Virus record (IMG/VR): IMGVR_UViG_3300036715_000569
Location: 1-61,085 of that record
Source of the DNA: a virus
DNA: 61,085 nucleotides
Reading direction: 5' to 3' (one strand)
The notes beneath the pieces were generated by a model that saw nothing but the letters and a program-made list of their open reading frames with translations, was not told the DNA's origin and did not search any database. Position 1 is the first letter of the stretch, and the number at the start of each line of letters is the position of its first letter. The translations under genes were made by a program, and so were the position numbers. This document shows positions 36,280 to 43,943 of this stretch, piece after piece.

Positions 36280-39200
36280 ATGGCAATTCAACTTTCAGGT
36301 GTACAATTAGGTAATATCGGGGGCGGTCCATCCTCTGTTACGTTAGAGGATTTAGCTGACGTTCTTATCGTTACTCCCCAGACTGGTCAATATTTAAGAT
36401 ATAACGCATCGATTTCTGAATGGCAAAATGCATTCATAAATTCAGATGTATATTCGTATCTTAATACAAATTTAACAAGTTCGAACGGTGTTAACCTTGT
36501 AAAGACACCTGGGCCAAATACAATCGATATTACGTTAGCTTTATCGGCTTCTGGTGATGCGACAGGTAATGTTTCCGGTGGAGTATTACCATTGACACTT
36601 GCTAATGTAAATGCGAATGTAGGAACTTTTGGTTCTGCTTCCCAGATACCTGTTTTTACTACGAACGCAAAAGGTTTGATTACAGGTGTAACAACTGTTT
36701 CATTTAGCGGTACCTCCCCACTTGCAACAAGTTTAGCGGGAGGCTCTGTAGGTGCGCTACCGTACCAGTCAGCTTCGTCGGTTACATCATTTCTTACAGC
36801 AGGAACATCGAGTCAGGTACTTATATCAGGAACGACACCTAGTTGGACTAATGCGCCTACTTTAAGCGGTGTAAATTTTTCTAGTATTCCGAACTCAGCA
36901 TTAGTTGGCACAGGACAAATTACAGTTGGTTCCACAGCAATATCATTGGGCGATACAGTAACTACAATAGCTGGATTGACATCTGTTACATCGACAACAT
37001 TTGTTGGCGCATTGACAGGTACTGCAACAAATTCTACAAATGCTGCTATCACAGACGATGTGGCAAGTGCTCCAGCAAACTTTATTACGATGGTTTCGAC
37101 AGCCAGTGGTAATCGACCAATCAAGACTTCTAGCACAAAGTTGTATTTTGTACCATCGACAGGAATATTGACATCAACTGCATTCGCAGGCTCTGGTGCA
37201 GGGTTAACTAACATTCCAAACTCAGCACTTACTGGCTCCGGCGCAATAACAATCGGTTCTACTTCGGTAGCACTTGGTGACACAGAAACTACTATTGCAG
37301 GATTAACATCTGTTACATCGACGACATTTGTCGGCGCATTGACAGGTAATGCTTCTACTGCGACATTAGCAACTACATCAACAAATGTCGCAGGCGGCAC
37401 AACAGGTGCAGTACCATATCAAACAGCAGTAAGCACAACAGCATTATTAGCAGCAGGAACATCGAGTCAGGTACTTGTATCAGGAACAACTCCTAGCTGG
37501 TCGAATACACCGACATTGACTGGTACGAACTTTACTAGTATTCCGAATGGTGCATTATCTAATAGTTCGATAACAGTTGGATCTACAGCGATTGCATTAG
37601 GTGCAACTACGACAACATTAGCTGGCTTAACATCTGTTACATCTACAACATTTGTTGGTGCATTAACTGGCGCAGCAAGTGCTAACGTATTAAAAGCTGG
37701 CGATACAATGACTGGTTTGTTAATATTGAGTGGTGATCCAGTCGCTGCTATGGGCGCAGTGACAAAACAGTATGCTGACGGAATAGCATCCGGCGTTAAT
37801 ATTCACGCTGCATGTGATACAGCAACTACAACAGCATTAGCAACAAGCACATATAATAACGGTACAGGTGGTGTTGGTGCCACACTAACAGCAACAGCGA
37901 ACGGTGTATTAGGTACAATTGGCGGGTATGCAGGTCTTATTGTAACTAATCGTGTTCTTGTTAAAAACCAAGTAGCAGGGTTACAGAACGGCATTTATGT
38001 AGTTACATCACTCGGGTCTGCAGGCACACCGTGGATACTGACTCGTGCAGATGACTTCGATGGTTCCCCTGCAAGTGAAGTTGTGGCCGGCGATTTAACT
38101 TATGTATCGAATGGAACAAATAGTGGTACACAGTGGGTTCAAACAGCAGTAGGTACTGGTACAGGCGGTCCGGGTTCGTATATTATTATTGGAACAGATG
38201 CGATAGTATTTGGTCAGTTTGCTGGGTCAGGCACCCTGACAGCTGGAAGCGGCATTGACATTACAACAAATGTTATTTCGAATACAGGTGTATTAAGCAA
38301 CATCGCTGGTACTAATATTTCTGTATCTGGTGCAACCGGTAATGTAACTATTGCAGTTACAGGTACTGTTCCATCGGCAACAACAGCAACAACAGCAACA
38401 AATATTGCTGGCGGAGCAGCAGGTTCAATTAATTATCAAACAGCAGCTAGTACAACAGCATTATTAGCAGCAGGAACATCGAGTCAGGTACTTGTATCAG
38501 GAACAACGCCTAGCTGGTCGAATACACCGACACTAACTGGTACGAACTTTACAGGTATCGGTAACGGTGCTCTGACAAACAGTTCCGTAACATTAGGTTC
38601 TACAAGTGTTTCATTAGGTGGCAGTTCAGCATCTATCGCTGGTTTGACGTCCGTTACAGCAACTACATTTACTGGTGCTTTGGTAGGTAATGCTTCTACG
38701 GCAACAAGTGCAACTAACGCAACAAATACAACGATAACGGATGATACATCAACTAATGCTACTAAGTATATTTCGTGGGTTGATGCAACTAGTGGTAACA
38801 ATCCAGTAAAAGTGTCGAGTACAAAACTTACAATCAATCCAAGTACAGGTGTATTGACAGCTACGTCGTTCGCAGGATCTGGCGCAGGTTTAACTAGTAT
38901 TCCGAATAGTGCCTTAACTAACAGTTCTGTAACAATTGGCTCAACTTCGGTTGCACTTGGCGTAACAGCAACAACATTAGTTGGTTTGACATCTGTTACA
39001 TCGACGACATTTGTCGGCGCATTGACAGGTAATGCGTCGACATCAACTAGTGCAACAACTGCAACTAATCTAGCAGCTGGTGCAGCTGGTTCACTTCCTT
39101 ATCAGTCAGCATCAGGTACGACAACAATGTTGACAGCAGGAACAAATGGTTTTGTATTAACATTAGCAGCAGGCGTTCCGACCTGGGCAGCTTCTACAGG

Positions 39201-40134
39201 TGGTGTAACATCCATTGCAGGAACAGCAAACCAGATTACAGCATCAGCATCAACTGGCGCAGTAACACTATCTCTTCCAGCTACAATTAATGGATTAACA
39301 TCTGTTTCATCGACAGGATTTACTGGTGCATTAACAGGTAATGCAACAACTGCGACAACTGCAACTAATATTGCAGCAGGCGCAGCAGGATCAATTCCAT
39401 ATCAAACAGCAGCAAGTACGACATCATTGTTAGCAGCAGGAACAAATGGATTTGTATTAACTGTTGCCGGTGGATTGCCTACATGGGCAGCAAACGCTAG
39501 TACAACATCATTTGTCGAAGAATCAACAACTGCTACAGCAAGTCAGACAACATTTAATGTTACCGGCGGATACTTAGCAGGATTGATTAGTGTTTATTAC
39601 AACGGATTATTGTTAACAAATGGTGTTGACTATACAGCAAGTAATGGAACAACTTTTGTTTTAACAACTGGTGCAACAGTTGGGGCAGAACTTGTATCAA
39701 GAGCATTTACTGGCTTGACAATAGCTAATGCATTACCGTTAACAGGTGGTACATTAACTGGCGCACTCATCGGAACTTCAATAACAATGTCGGGCACAGT
39801 GACAGCATCGACATTTAACGCTACATCTACCAAGCGTGTTAAAAAAGCAATTAAGAATTTAGGTAAGTCATACTTAACTAAGTTTGCAGATTTGAAACCA
39901 CGTGAATATGATCGTAAAGATTATGTTGCACATGAGTTTGGGTTCGTTGCTGAAGAAATGGCACTTGTGTATCCAGAGATTGTTGGTGTTGACAGTGGTG
40001 GCCAACCAAATGGTATCGACTACGGTAAGTTGTCAGCTATCTTAACTGCTAAAGTTCAGGAACAACAGACAACAATTGATAAGTTACAAAGTCAAATGAC
40101 TAAAGTAATGGGAATGTTAAAAGGTTTGAAATAA
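36280..40134 (+). CDS. Large tail fibre with S74 intramolecular chaperone
   Basis: A 1284-residue fibre. The body consists of tandem units built on PYQTAxSTTALLAAGTSSQ, then a SIPNSAL segment and GLTSVTSTTFVGALTG, at least six diverged copies, interrupted near residues 470-660 by the GDTMTGLLILSGDPVAAMGAVTKQYAD repeat and a VLVKNQVAGLQNGIYVVT block. The C-terminal 110 residues are a peptidase S74 chaperone: the Ser/Lys site in ATSTKRVKKAIKNLG, then FGFVAEEMALVYPEIVGV, IDYGKLSAILTAKVQEQ and a final coiled coil. S74 domains fold and trimerise fibres, then cut themselves off, here before the Ser of TSTKR. Repeated DNA inside the gene would allow recombination. Confidence 0.88.
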   Translation: MAIQLSGVQLGNIGGGPSSVTLEDLADVLIVTPQTGQYLRYNASISEWQNAFINSDVYSYLNTNLTSSNGVNLVKTPGPNTIDITLALSASGDATGNVSGGVLPLTLANVNANVGTFGSASQIPVFTTNAKGLITGVTTVSFSGTSPLATSLAGGSVGALPYQSASSVTSFLTAGTSSQVLISGTTPSWTNAPTLSGVNFSSIPNSALVGTGQITVGSTAISLGDTVTTIAGLTSVTSTTFVGALTGTATNSTNAAITDDVASAPANFITMVSTASGNRPIKTSSTKLYFVPSTGILTSTAFAGSGAGLTNIPNSALTGSGAITIGSTSVALGDTETTIAGLTSVTSTTFVGALTGNASTATLATTSTNVAGGTTGAVPYQTAVSTTALLAAGTSSQVLVSGTTPSWSNTPTLTGTNFTSIPNGALSNSSITVGSTAIALGATTTTLAGLTSVTSTTFVGALTGAASANVLKAGDTMTGLLILSGDPVAAMGAVTKQYADGIASGVNIHAACDTATTTALATSTYNNGTGGVGATLTATANGVLGTIGGYAGLIVTNRVLVKNQVAGLQNGIYVVTSLGSAGTPWILTRADDFDGSPASEVVAGDLTYVSNGTNSGTQWVQTAVGTGTGGPGSYIIIGTDAIVFGQFAGSGTLTAGSGIDITTNVISNTGVLSNIAGTNISVSGATGNVTIAVTGTVPSATTATTATNIAGGAAGSINYQTAASTTALLAAGTSSQVLVSGTTPSWSNTPTLTGTNFTGIGNGALTNSSVTLGSTSVSLGGSSASIAGLTSVTATTFTGALVGNASTATSATNATNTTITDDTSTNATKYISWVDATSGNNPVKVSSTKLTINPSTGVLTATSFAGSGAGLTSIPNSALTNSSVTIGSTSVALGVTATTLVGLTSVTSTTFVGALTGNASTSTSATTATNLAAGAAGSLPYQSASGTTTMLTAGTNGFVLTLAAGVPTWAASTGGVTSIAGTANQITASASTGAVTLSLPATINGLTSVSSTGFTGALTGNATTATTATNIAAGAAGSIPYQTAASTTSLLAAGTNGFVLTVAGGLPTWAANASTTSFVEESTTATASQTTFNVTGGYLAGLISVYYNGLLLTNGVDYTASNGTTFVLTTGATVGAELVSRAFTGLTIANALPLTGGTLTGALIGTSITMSGTVTASTFNATSTKRVKKAIKNLGKSYLTKFADLKPREYDRKDYVAHEFGFVAEEMALVYPEIVGVDSGGQPNGIDYGKLSAILTAKVQEQQTTIDKLQSQMTKVMGMLKGLK
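37306..37352 (+). repeat. Intragenic direct repeat, copy 1
   Basis: A 47-base stretch encoding TSVTSTTFVGALTGN is identical at 38989-39035. Further near-copies occur at about 36980, 37630 and 38650. Confidence 0.8.
38989..39035 (+). repeat. Intragenic direct repeat, copy 2
   Basis: Second exact copy of the 37306-37352 sequence in the same fibre gene. Confidence 0.8.
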
Positions 40135-40929
40135 ATGACTGCTAATATCCAATCAAACGGAACAGACTTAGACACTCTGTTCGCGGCACATGTGACAAAC
40201 AATGCCGCAAACGCGACTGGATATCAGGTCGCAGGTGTCGATATTTCGACGCGCTTCGATCCATTAGCCAATCCGGCACCAGCAAATGCAGGGAGTAGGT
40301 TACCTGCTTCGGGGATTACGACTAGTGCAACAGGTTATTCACCTAATACTGACCTTGCCACCATCTTTTGTGGTAATGCAAGTCAGTATTCATTGACGAC
40401 ACCTGCAAATGGCTCAGGCTCGTTGGCAGGGTTTACTTCGCCTACCACGTTGACGCATACTATAACAATTACATTTGCAAATGCAGCAGCATTGACAAAT
40501 TATTTCTTTTTTGGTGGTCGTATACAGATTTCATGTAGCCAATCAGCTGGTACAACAGCAGATACAACATTAGCAACTATGTTTACTAATATGGGCACTA
40601 TTGTTATATATGACGCAGGTCATTTTCAGTCTGGCGGTGCCGGCGGTACAGTGACAAATGCAGGAACCGGTGGATCGAATATCGGTACTACACCTGTTGC
40701 ACTATATAATACGACAGATGGTTCGCCATATACTGCGACTACATATAGTATAAGTATGGTGGCCAACGCAGCAGCAGGCTCGGCAACAGTGCTTACTATT
40801 ACAACAGTTCTTACAGTTGTTACTGGAGGTACAGTGGCAGATACTTATACAGGAACATATACATCGAACGTGCAGCAACGTAATTATTCGACACAAACTG
40901 TTCCAACATTTAGTCACACTGGCCCTTAA
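40135..40929 (+). CDS. Tail-associated structural protein
   Basis: A 264-residue beta-rich protein that starts at the base after the S74 fibre stop. It has LDTLFAAHVTNNAANATGYQVAGVDIS at the start, a central TITITFANAAALTNYFFFGGRIQI and a final YSISMVANAAAGSATVLTITTVLTV strand region, a pattern seen in hypothetical phage structural proteins next to fibre genes. It is likely a fibre partner or adaptor. The operon ends behind it at a clear terminator. Confidence 0.6.
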   Translation: MTANIQSNGTDLDTLFAAHVTNNAANATGYQVAGVDISTRFDPLANPAPANAGSRLPASGITTSATGYSPNTDLATIFCGNASQYSLTTPANGSGSLAGFTSPTTLTHTITITFANAAALTNYFFFGGRIQISCSQSAGTTADTTLATMFTNMGTIVIYDAGHFQSGGAGGTVTNAGTGGSNIGTTPVALYNTTDGSPYTATTYSISMVANAAAGSATVLTITTVLTVVTGGTVADTYTGTYTSNVQQRNYSTQTVPTFSHTGP

Positions 40930-40945
40930 TTCAGGTTGACTTACA

Positions 40946-40980
40946 AAACGTATGATGCTATATTAGCTCATACGTTTTAT
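40946..40980 (+). terminator. Terminator ending the fibre operon
   Basis: AAAACGTATGA, loop, TCATACGTTTTATTTT: an 11-bp stem with a U-rich end directly after the last fibre gene. Confidence 0.8.
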
Positions 40981-41041
40981 TTTAACTTGTTTTATAGTGA
41001 GCACTAAACAGAAAAGGTGCAATCAACGATATAGATAACGG

Positions 41042-41070
41042 TTGACACTTAACTAAAACGATGTTAGAGT
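41042..41070 (+). promoter_or_regulatory. Tandem sigma70-like promoter 1
   Basis: TTGACA, 17 bases, TAGAGT. First of three host-like promoters in the 450-base gap before the RNA locus. Confidence 0.55.
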
Positions 41071-41135
41071 AACTACTTATTAAATATGTTCGAAGACGGC
41101 TTAAACCGTGAACCAATATTTTGTAAGATGGTAGA

Positions 41136-41164
41136 TTGACACATATTATAAACGATGTTAGAAT
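41136..41164 (+). promoter_or_regulatory. Tandem sigma70-like promoter 2
   Basis: TTGACA, 17 bases, TAGAAT. The -10 region shares AACGATGTTAGA with promoter 1, suggesting duplication. Confidence 0.6.
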
Positions 41165-41171
41165 CACAGAT

Positions 41172-41179
41172 GATAAATA
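41172..41179 (+). promoter_or_regulatory. Late-type octamer GATAAATA
   Basis: GATAAATA just downstream of promoter 2; a second copy in the same context (CAGATGATAAATAA) is at 41307. Confidence 0.5.
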
Positions 41180-41227
41180 AATATACGTAAGTAAATATGT
41201 TTGTCTTAAGAAGATAACTTGAATGAC

Positions 41228-41256
41228 TTGACAAGCTGCTATAAAGGTTATACACT
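41228..41256 (+). promoter_or_regulatory. Tandem sigma70-like promoter 3
   Basis: TTGACA, 17 bases, TACACT. Weaker -10 than the other two. Confidence 0.5.
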
Positions 41257-41306
41257 TGCAGTAAGGTAGTAAAGAATCACATTAAACAGTGTTTTTTTAC
41301 ACAGAT

Positions 41307-41314
41307 GATAAATA
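41307..41314 (+). promoter_or_regulatory. Late-type octamer before the 41377 gene
   Basis: GATAAATA 62 bases upstream of a 52-codon gene. Confidence 0.5.
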
Positions 41315-41376
41315 ACTTTGTGAACATATAAATTGTTCGCATAGATAACTTTTAATTGGAATTATAGGACTTAATA

Positions 41377-41535
41377 ATGTTTGAAACTAGCTTTAAACTC
41401 GCGAATAAGAAACATACGATGGCGTCAGCCACTGTGCGTCAATGCGCAAGTTATTGGTTAGGCTTTACATCACCTAGTAATAATGAACAAGATCCGATTA
41501 AGATGGCTTCTTTTTATAAGGGCTCTAGCAACTGA
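41377..41535 (+). CDS. Small protein of unknown function
   Basis: A 52-residue protein (MFETSFKLANKKHTMASATVRQ, ending MASFYKGSSN) with a weak AGGA ten bases before the ATG. Upstream promoters of both classes and a terminator 25 bases behind the stop make it a self-contained unit. No domain is recognised. The Arg/Lys and Ser content would allow nucleic acid binding, but this is not evidence of function. Confidence 0.45.
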   Translation: MFETSFKLANKKHTMASATVRQCASYWLGFTSPSNNEQDPIKMASFYKGSSN

Positions 41536-41559
41536 AAAGTAACTAGAACATTTACAAAA

Positions 41560-41590
41560 AGAAGCCACTAGGAAACTAAGTGGCTTTTTT
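41560..41590 (+). terminator. Rho-independent terminator
   Basis: AAGCCACT, loop, AGTGGCTT followed by a T run, closing the small gene ahead of the RNA locus. Confidence 0.8.
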
Positions 41591-41599
41591 ATTGATTCT

Positions 41600-41882
41600 G
41601 ACAAATTAGATATCAATGTTGCAAAATGTAGTAAAATGCTGTAGAGTGTGTAGATACTGGGAACGCAGCCCAGGCCCCACACTTAAAACATGGGTCGAAA
41701 GAGGGCGTGTTAGGGGATGGTAAGGCTGTGGCATGAATCCAGCTTGTAAAAACCTGACAATATAAAGTGTTTTACAAATATGTAATGCACTTTATATTAA
41801 AATATATTGAGTTGATATGGATTGAAATATCGCAAACAGTATATTTTAATATAGGCATTCGAAAGAGTGCTTTATGAATTAT
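41600..41882 (+). ncRNA. Structured spacer before the first tRNA
   Basis: No gene is seen. Two long hairpins stand out: TATAAAGTG with CACTTTATA (from 41761) and the 11-bp pair ATTAAAATATA/TATATTTTAAT (about 41797-41852) enclosing GATAT/ATATC. A GC-rich hairpin at 41640-41685 precedes them. These long stems resemble other stem-enclosed spacers in the RNA locus. Function unknown. Confidence 0.4.
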
Positions 41883-41969
41883 GTTGTATCGTCAGAGTTG
41901 GAGAGCTGAAGCGGGCTGTAACCCCGTTCCCTTATGGGTGAGTAGGTTCGAATCCTACATGCAACACCA
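41883..41969 (+). tRNA. tRNA-Tyr(GTA)
   Basis: Acceptor GTTGTAT/ATGCAAC, anticodon loop CTGTAAC on a GCGGG/CCCGT stem, long variable arm, T loop TTCGAAT, encoded CCA. Confidence 0.9.
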
Positions 41970-41975
41970 AACAAT

Positions 41976-42050
41976 GGGGGCAGCAGTGGTTTGCGGATCA
42001 CACTTGCAATGTGATTGTCTAGTAGGATTCGATTTCCTCGGCCTCCACCA
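41976..42050 (+). tRNA. tRNA-Ala(TGC)
   Basis: Acceptor GGGGGCA/GGCCTCC with a G3-T70 wobble (the alanine identity pair), anticodon loop CTTGCAA on TCACA/TGTGA, T loop TTCGATT, CCA encoded. Confidence 0.85.
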
Positions 42051-42058
42051 ATAACAAT

Positions 42059-42154
42059 GGAGTAATAGTTTAACGAAAAAACGGCGGCACCTATTGATTT
42101 ATTATCACCGGGAGGATCGCACTTAATAGGTTTAATTCCTATTTTACCCCACCA
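42059..42154 (+). tRNA. tRNA-like, isotype undetermined
   Basis: Acceptor GGAGTAA pairs with TTACCCC with one A-C mismatch, followed by ACCA; positions 8-9 are TA, the D stem is probably GTTT/AAAC and the T arm is ATAGG/CCTAT with an odd TTTAATT loop. The 96-base length and the region ATTGATTTATTATCACC give no clean seven-base anticodon loop (the best, TTTATTA, would read as TAT). Either a diverged class II tRNA, an interrupted anticodon arm or a decaying gene. Confidence 0.5.
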
Positions 42155-42230
42155 AGTTTAAAGAATGCTTTCAGCAAACACACAAATTGAAAAACTTTTA
42201 ATCTTTCAAGATAAAAGCATTCTGTTTTAA
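42155..42230 (+). ncRNA. tRNA-locus RNA module M1 (Lys-like hairpin)
   Basis: First copy of a repeated module: conserved AGTTTAAAG, a 10-bp closing stem AGAATGCTTT/AAAGCATTCT, conserved CAGCAAACA on the 5' side and CTGTTTTA on the 3' side. The short payload folds as TTGAAAAA, loop CTTTTAA, TCTTTCAA (one A-C mismatch), the shape of a lysine (TTT) anticodon arm without the rest of a tRNA. Confidence 0.6.
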
Positions 42231-42234
42231 TTAA

Positions 42235-42309
42235 GCCTCGTTCGTATAACGGACATTACACTGGATTGTCGATCCAATTACAGCGGTTCAACTCCGCTAC
42301 GAGGCGCCA
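42235..42309 (+). tRNA. tRNA-Asp(GTC)
   Basis: Acceptor GCCTCGT/ACGAGGC, G73, anticodon loop TTGTCGA, T arm AGCGG/CCGCT with loop TTCAACT, CCA encoded. Confidence 0.9.
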
Positions 42310-42375
42310 TTTTTAAAGATTACCTACCGCATACAAAATTCACTCAAAATGAAACCATAAGCGTAATCTGTTTTA
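42310..42375 (+). ncRNA. tRNA-locus RNA module M2 (Leu CAA-like hairpin)
   Basis: TTTTTAAAG, closing stem AGATTAC/GTAATCT, CCGCATACAAA on the 5' side and CTGTTTTA on the 3' side. The payload is one hairpin TTCA, loop CTCAAAA, TGAA, which has U33 and would read as anticodon CAA. Confidence 0.6.
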
Positions 42376-42381
42376 GTTTTT

Positions 42382-42457
42382 GCCGGTGTAGCTCAGTGGT
42401 AGAGCACTTCCCTTGTAAGGAATAGGTCGACAGTTCAATTCTAGTCCATCGGCACCA
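42382..42457 (+). tRNA. tRNA-Thr(TGT)
   Basis: Acceptor GCCGGTG/CATCGGC, A73, anticodon loop CTTGTAA on TTCC/GGAA, T loop TTCAATT on an imperfect T stem, CCA encoded. Confidence 0.85.
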
Positions 42458-42461
42458 AGTT

Positions 42462-42522
42462 TTTAATTTAGTATATGCTGATAAGGCGCCGTACAGGACA
42501 GACGGAACCCTACTAAGTTAAA
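42462..42522 (+). ncRNA. Stem-enclosed structured spacer
   Basis: A 12-bp stem TTTAATTTAGTA/TACTAAGTTAAA (one G-T) encloses 37 bases with GC-rich segments (GGCGCCG, GACGGAACCC). It lies between tRNA-Thr and tRNA-Pro and resembles 45131-45186 in plan. Function unknown. Confidence 0.4.
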
Positions 42523-42531
42523 TTGTATTAT

Positions 42532-42607
42532 CTCTGTAAAGTGTTATCTGGTTGCATGTGCCGTTTGGGGCGGTATGGTGTAGGTTCAAATCCTACTACG
42601 GAGACCA
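42532..42607 (+). tRNA. tRNA-Pro(TGG)
   Basis: Acceptor CTCTGTA/TACGGAG, anticodon loop TTTGGGG on TGCCG/CGGTA, T arm GTAGG/CCTAC with loop TTCAAAT, CCA encoded. Confidence 0.88.
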
Positions 42608-42731
42608 AGTTTTAAAGGATCCATTCAGCATAACAACTACACTCTTAATGTCGTGGTCGCAGGTTCGAGTCCTGTTCACTGTGTAAACAGTGGTAGCTCA
42701 GTTGGTAGAGCACGTAAAACTGATCCTGATT
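42608..42731 (+). tRNA. Circularly permuted tRNA-Lys(CTT), module M3
   Basis: Between the module flanks (AGTTTTAAAG, stem AGGATC/GATCCT, CAGCA, CTGATTTA) lies a tRNA in rearranged order. First the anticodon arm CTACA-CTCTTAA-TGTCG (loop 42642-42648), the variable loop TGGTC, the T arm GCAGG-TTCGAGT-CCTGT and the 3' acceptor strand TCACTGT; then a GTAA linker; then the 5' acceptor strand ACAGTGG, TA, and the D arm GCTC-AGTTGGTA-GAGC-A. Rejoined at positions 26/27 it reads as a normal lysine tRNA close to bacterial tRNA-Lys in D and T arms. The acceptor strands pair over seven bases, so the linker is a GNRA-like cap. There is no encoded CCA. A normal tRNA-Lys(CTT) also exists at 43790. Confidence 0.75.
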
Positions 42732-42785
42732 TAATTTTAAAGTATAAAGTTCGGCAGTAAATCGAATTCACTACTTAGTAACAAT

Positions 42786-42859
42786 GCTTCTTTAGGTAAA
42801 TGGTATACCGGGATCTTGATAAGGTCTTATCGATGGTCCGATTCCATCAAGAAGCACCA
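42786..42859 (+). tRNA. tRNA-Ile(GAT)
   Basis: Acceptor GCTTCTT/AAGAAGC, D arm GGTA/TACC, anticodon loop TTGATAA on GGATC/GGTCT, T arm GATGG/CCATC with an unusual loop TCCGATT, CCA encoded. Confidence 0.87.
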
Positions 42860-42887
42860 GTAATCAAATATATTTGTCGGGTTCGAC

Positions 42888-42895
42888 GATAAATA
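42888..42895 (+). promoter_or_regulatory. Late octamer giving a leaderless endonuclease mRNA
   Basis: GATAAATA, five bases (CTATT), then ATG at 42901. Confidence 0.6.
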
Positions 42896-42900
42896 CTATT

Positions 42901-43704
42901 ATGATAAACTGTCCTAAATGCAACATCTTATTTGATGAACAAGGCAAATGGGGTATTAAACAATTTTGTTCCAGATCCTGTGCAAATAGTCGCGGTCCGC
43001 GATCACAAGCAGTTAAAGATGCGATATCTGCAACATTATCCGGCACGGTCGGTCACACTAATATATATAAAGGATGTGAATTAGTCGAAAGAGAAGATCG
43101 TTTCTGCAAAGAATGTTCTAAAACTTTTAGGATTCTTCCATCTTCGTCACAGATATATTGTTCTAAAGAGTGTCGAACACCACACATAGGCGGATATAGG
43201 CAAGGGTCTGGTAGATCGAAATCCGGATATTATAAAGGAATATATTGTGGATCGACATATGAACTTGCGTGGGTTATATACAGATTAGATCACAATTTAT
43301 CTGTTAAAAGATTTGATGGTTACATTTTATATGGCGATAATAAAAAATATTATCCCGATTTTATTGATAATAATTGTGTTATTGAGATAAAAGGTTGGAC
43401 AACAACTGATACTGATATAATTATAGAACAAAAAATGTTAGCATCGAGTCTAGCAGGTTACAAAGTTATTTTACTGAAAAAAGAAGATTTACAGAAAGAA
43501 TTTTGCTGGATAATAGAGAAATATAATACAAATAAGGTATATACACTATATGATGAATATAGTCCAGTTTTTAACTATGTATGTAATCACTGTAATACAG
43601 AATTTGGCAGAAATCATCGGATAAAAACAGAAAATAAATTTTGTAGCAGGGTTTGCGCAGGATTAAATAATAAAGGTAAGAAGATACAAACTAATATTTC
43701 GTGA
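42901..43704 (+). CDS. Homing endonuclease with zinc fingers (PD-(D/E)XK-like)
   Basis: A 267-residue free-standing endonuclease inserted between tRNA-Ile and tRNA-Glu. Three Cys4-type fingers flank the core: CPKCN...CSRSC near residue 4, CKECSKTF...CSKEC near residue 75, and CNHCNTEFGRN...CSRVC near the end. The centre has SGYYKGIYCGSTYELAW, then KKYYPDFIDNNCVIEIKGW, with the D and E-x-K of a PD-(D/E)XK or Vsr-like nuclease (about residues 148-160). I start it at ATG 42901, five bases after a late octamer, rather than at a TTG upstream. Its stop lies within the acceptor stem of tRNA-Glu, so it is fused to the tRNA boundary. Likely a selfish element that targets tRNA-locus DNA. Confidence 0.75.
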   Translation: MINCPKCNILFDEQGKWGIKQFCSRSCANSRGPRSQAVKDAISATLSGTVGHTNIYKGCELVEREDRFCKECSKTFRILPSSSQIYCSKECRTPHIGGYRQGSGRSKSGYYKGIYCGSTYELAWVIYRLDHNLSVKRFDGYILYGDNKKYYPDFIDNNCVIEIKGWTTTDTDIIIEQKMLASSLAGYKVILLKKEDLQKEFCWIIEKYNTNKVYTLYDEYSPVFNYVCNHCNTEFGRNHRIKTENKFCSRVCAGLNNKGKKIQTNIS

Positions 43705-43780
43705 TGACGGCTGGTAACTGTCAGTGCCCTTTCAAGGCACCGCTCGTGTAGCTGGGGTTCGATTCCCCCACGAAATACCA
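43696..43780 (+). tRNA. tRNA-Glu(TTC)
   Basis: Acceptor ATTTCGT/ACGAAAT, D stem TGAC/GTCA, anticodon loop CTTTCAA on GTGCC/GGCAC, T loop TTCGATT, CCA encoded. The variable region is longer than usual for tRNA-Glu. The first bases overlap the end of the homing endonuclease gene. Confidence 0.85.
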
Positions 43781-43789
43781 ATTTTTTTA

Positions 43790-43865
43790 GGGTTCGTAAC
43801 TCAGATGATTAGAGTCCTGCCTCTTAAGCAGAGAGACCCCGGTTTGAATCCGGGCGAACCCACCA
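43790..43865 (+). tRNA. tRNA-Lys(CTT)
   Basis: Acceptor GGGTTCG/CGAACCC, anticodon loop CTCTTAA on CTGC/GCAG, T arm with loop TTTGAAT, CCA encoded. Normal gene order, unlike the permuted Lys module. Confidence 0.88.
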
Positions 43866-43943
43866 ATCATTGTGCTATATGTAGTCACTATGTTATGCTA
43901 TGTATGATGCACCAGGTAGATAGTAGTTTAAAAGGAGTTTATT

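Noticed and set aside
21801-39035. Repeated DNA in the fibre genes as a possible CRISPR or VNTR array
   Set aside because: The repeats are in frame, encode protein modules and have no regular unique spacers; they are intragenic duplications.
42608-42731. A group I intron (permuted intron-exon) as the explanation of the permuted tRNA module
   Set aside because: The flanks total only about 60 bases, far too short for a group I catalytic core, and no P7 or guanosine-site elements are visible.
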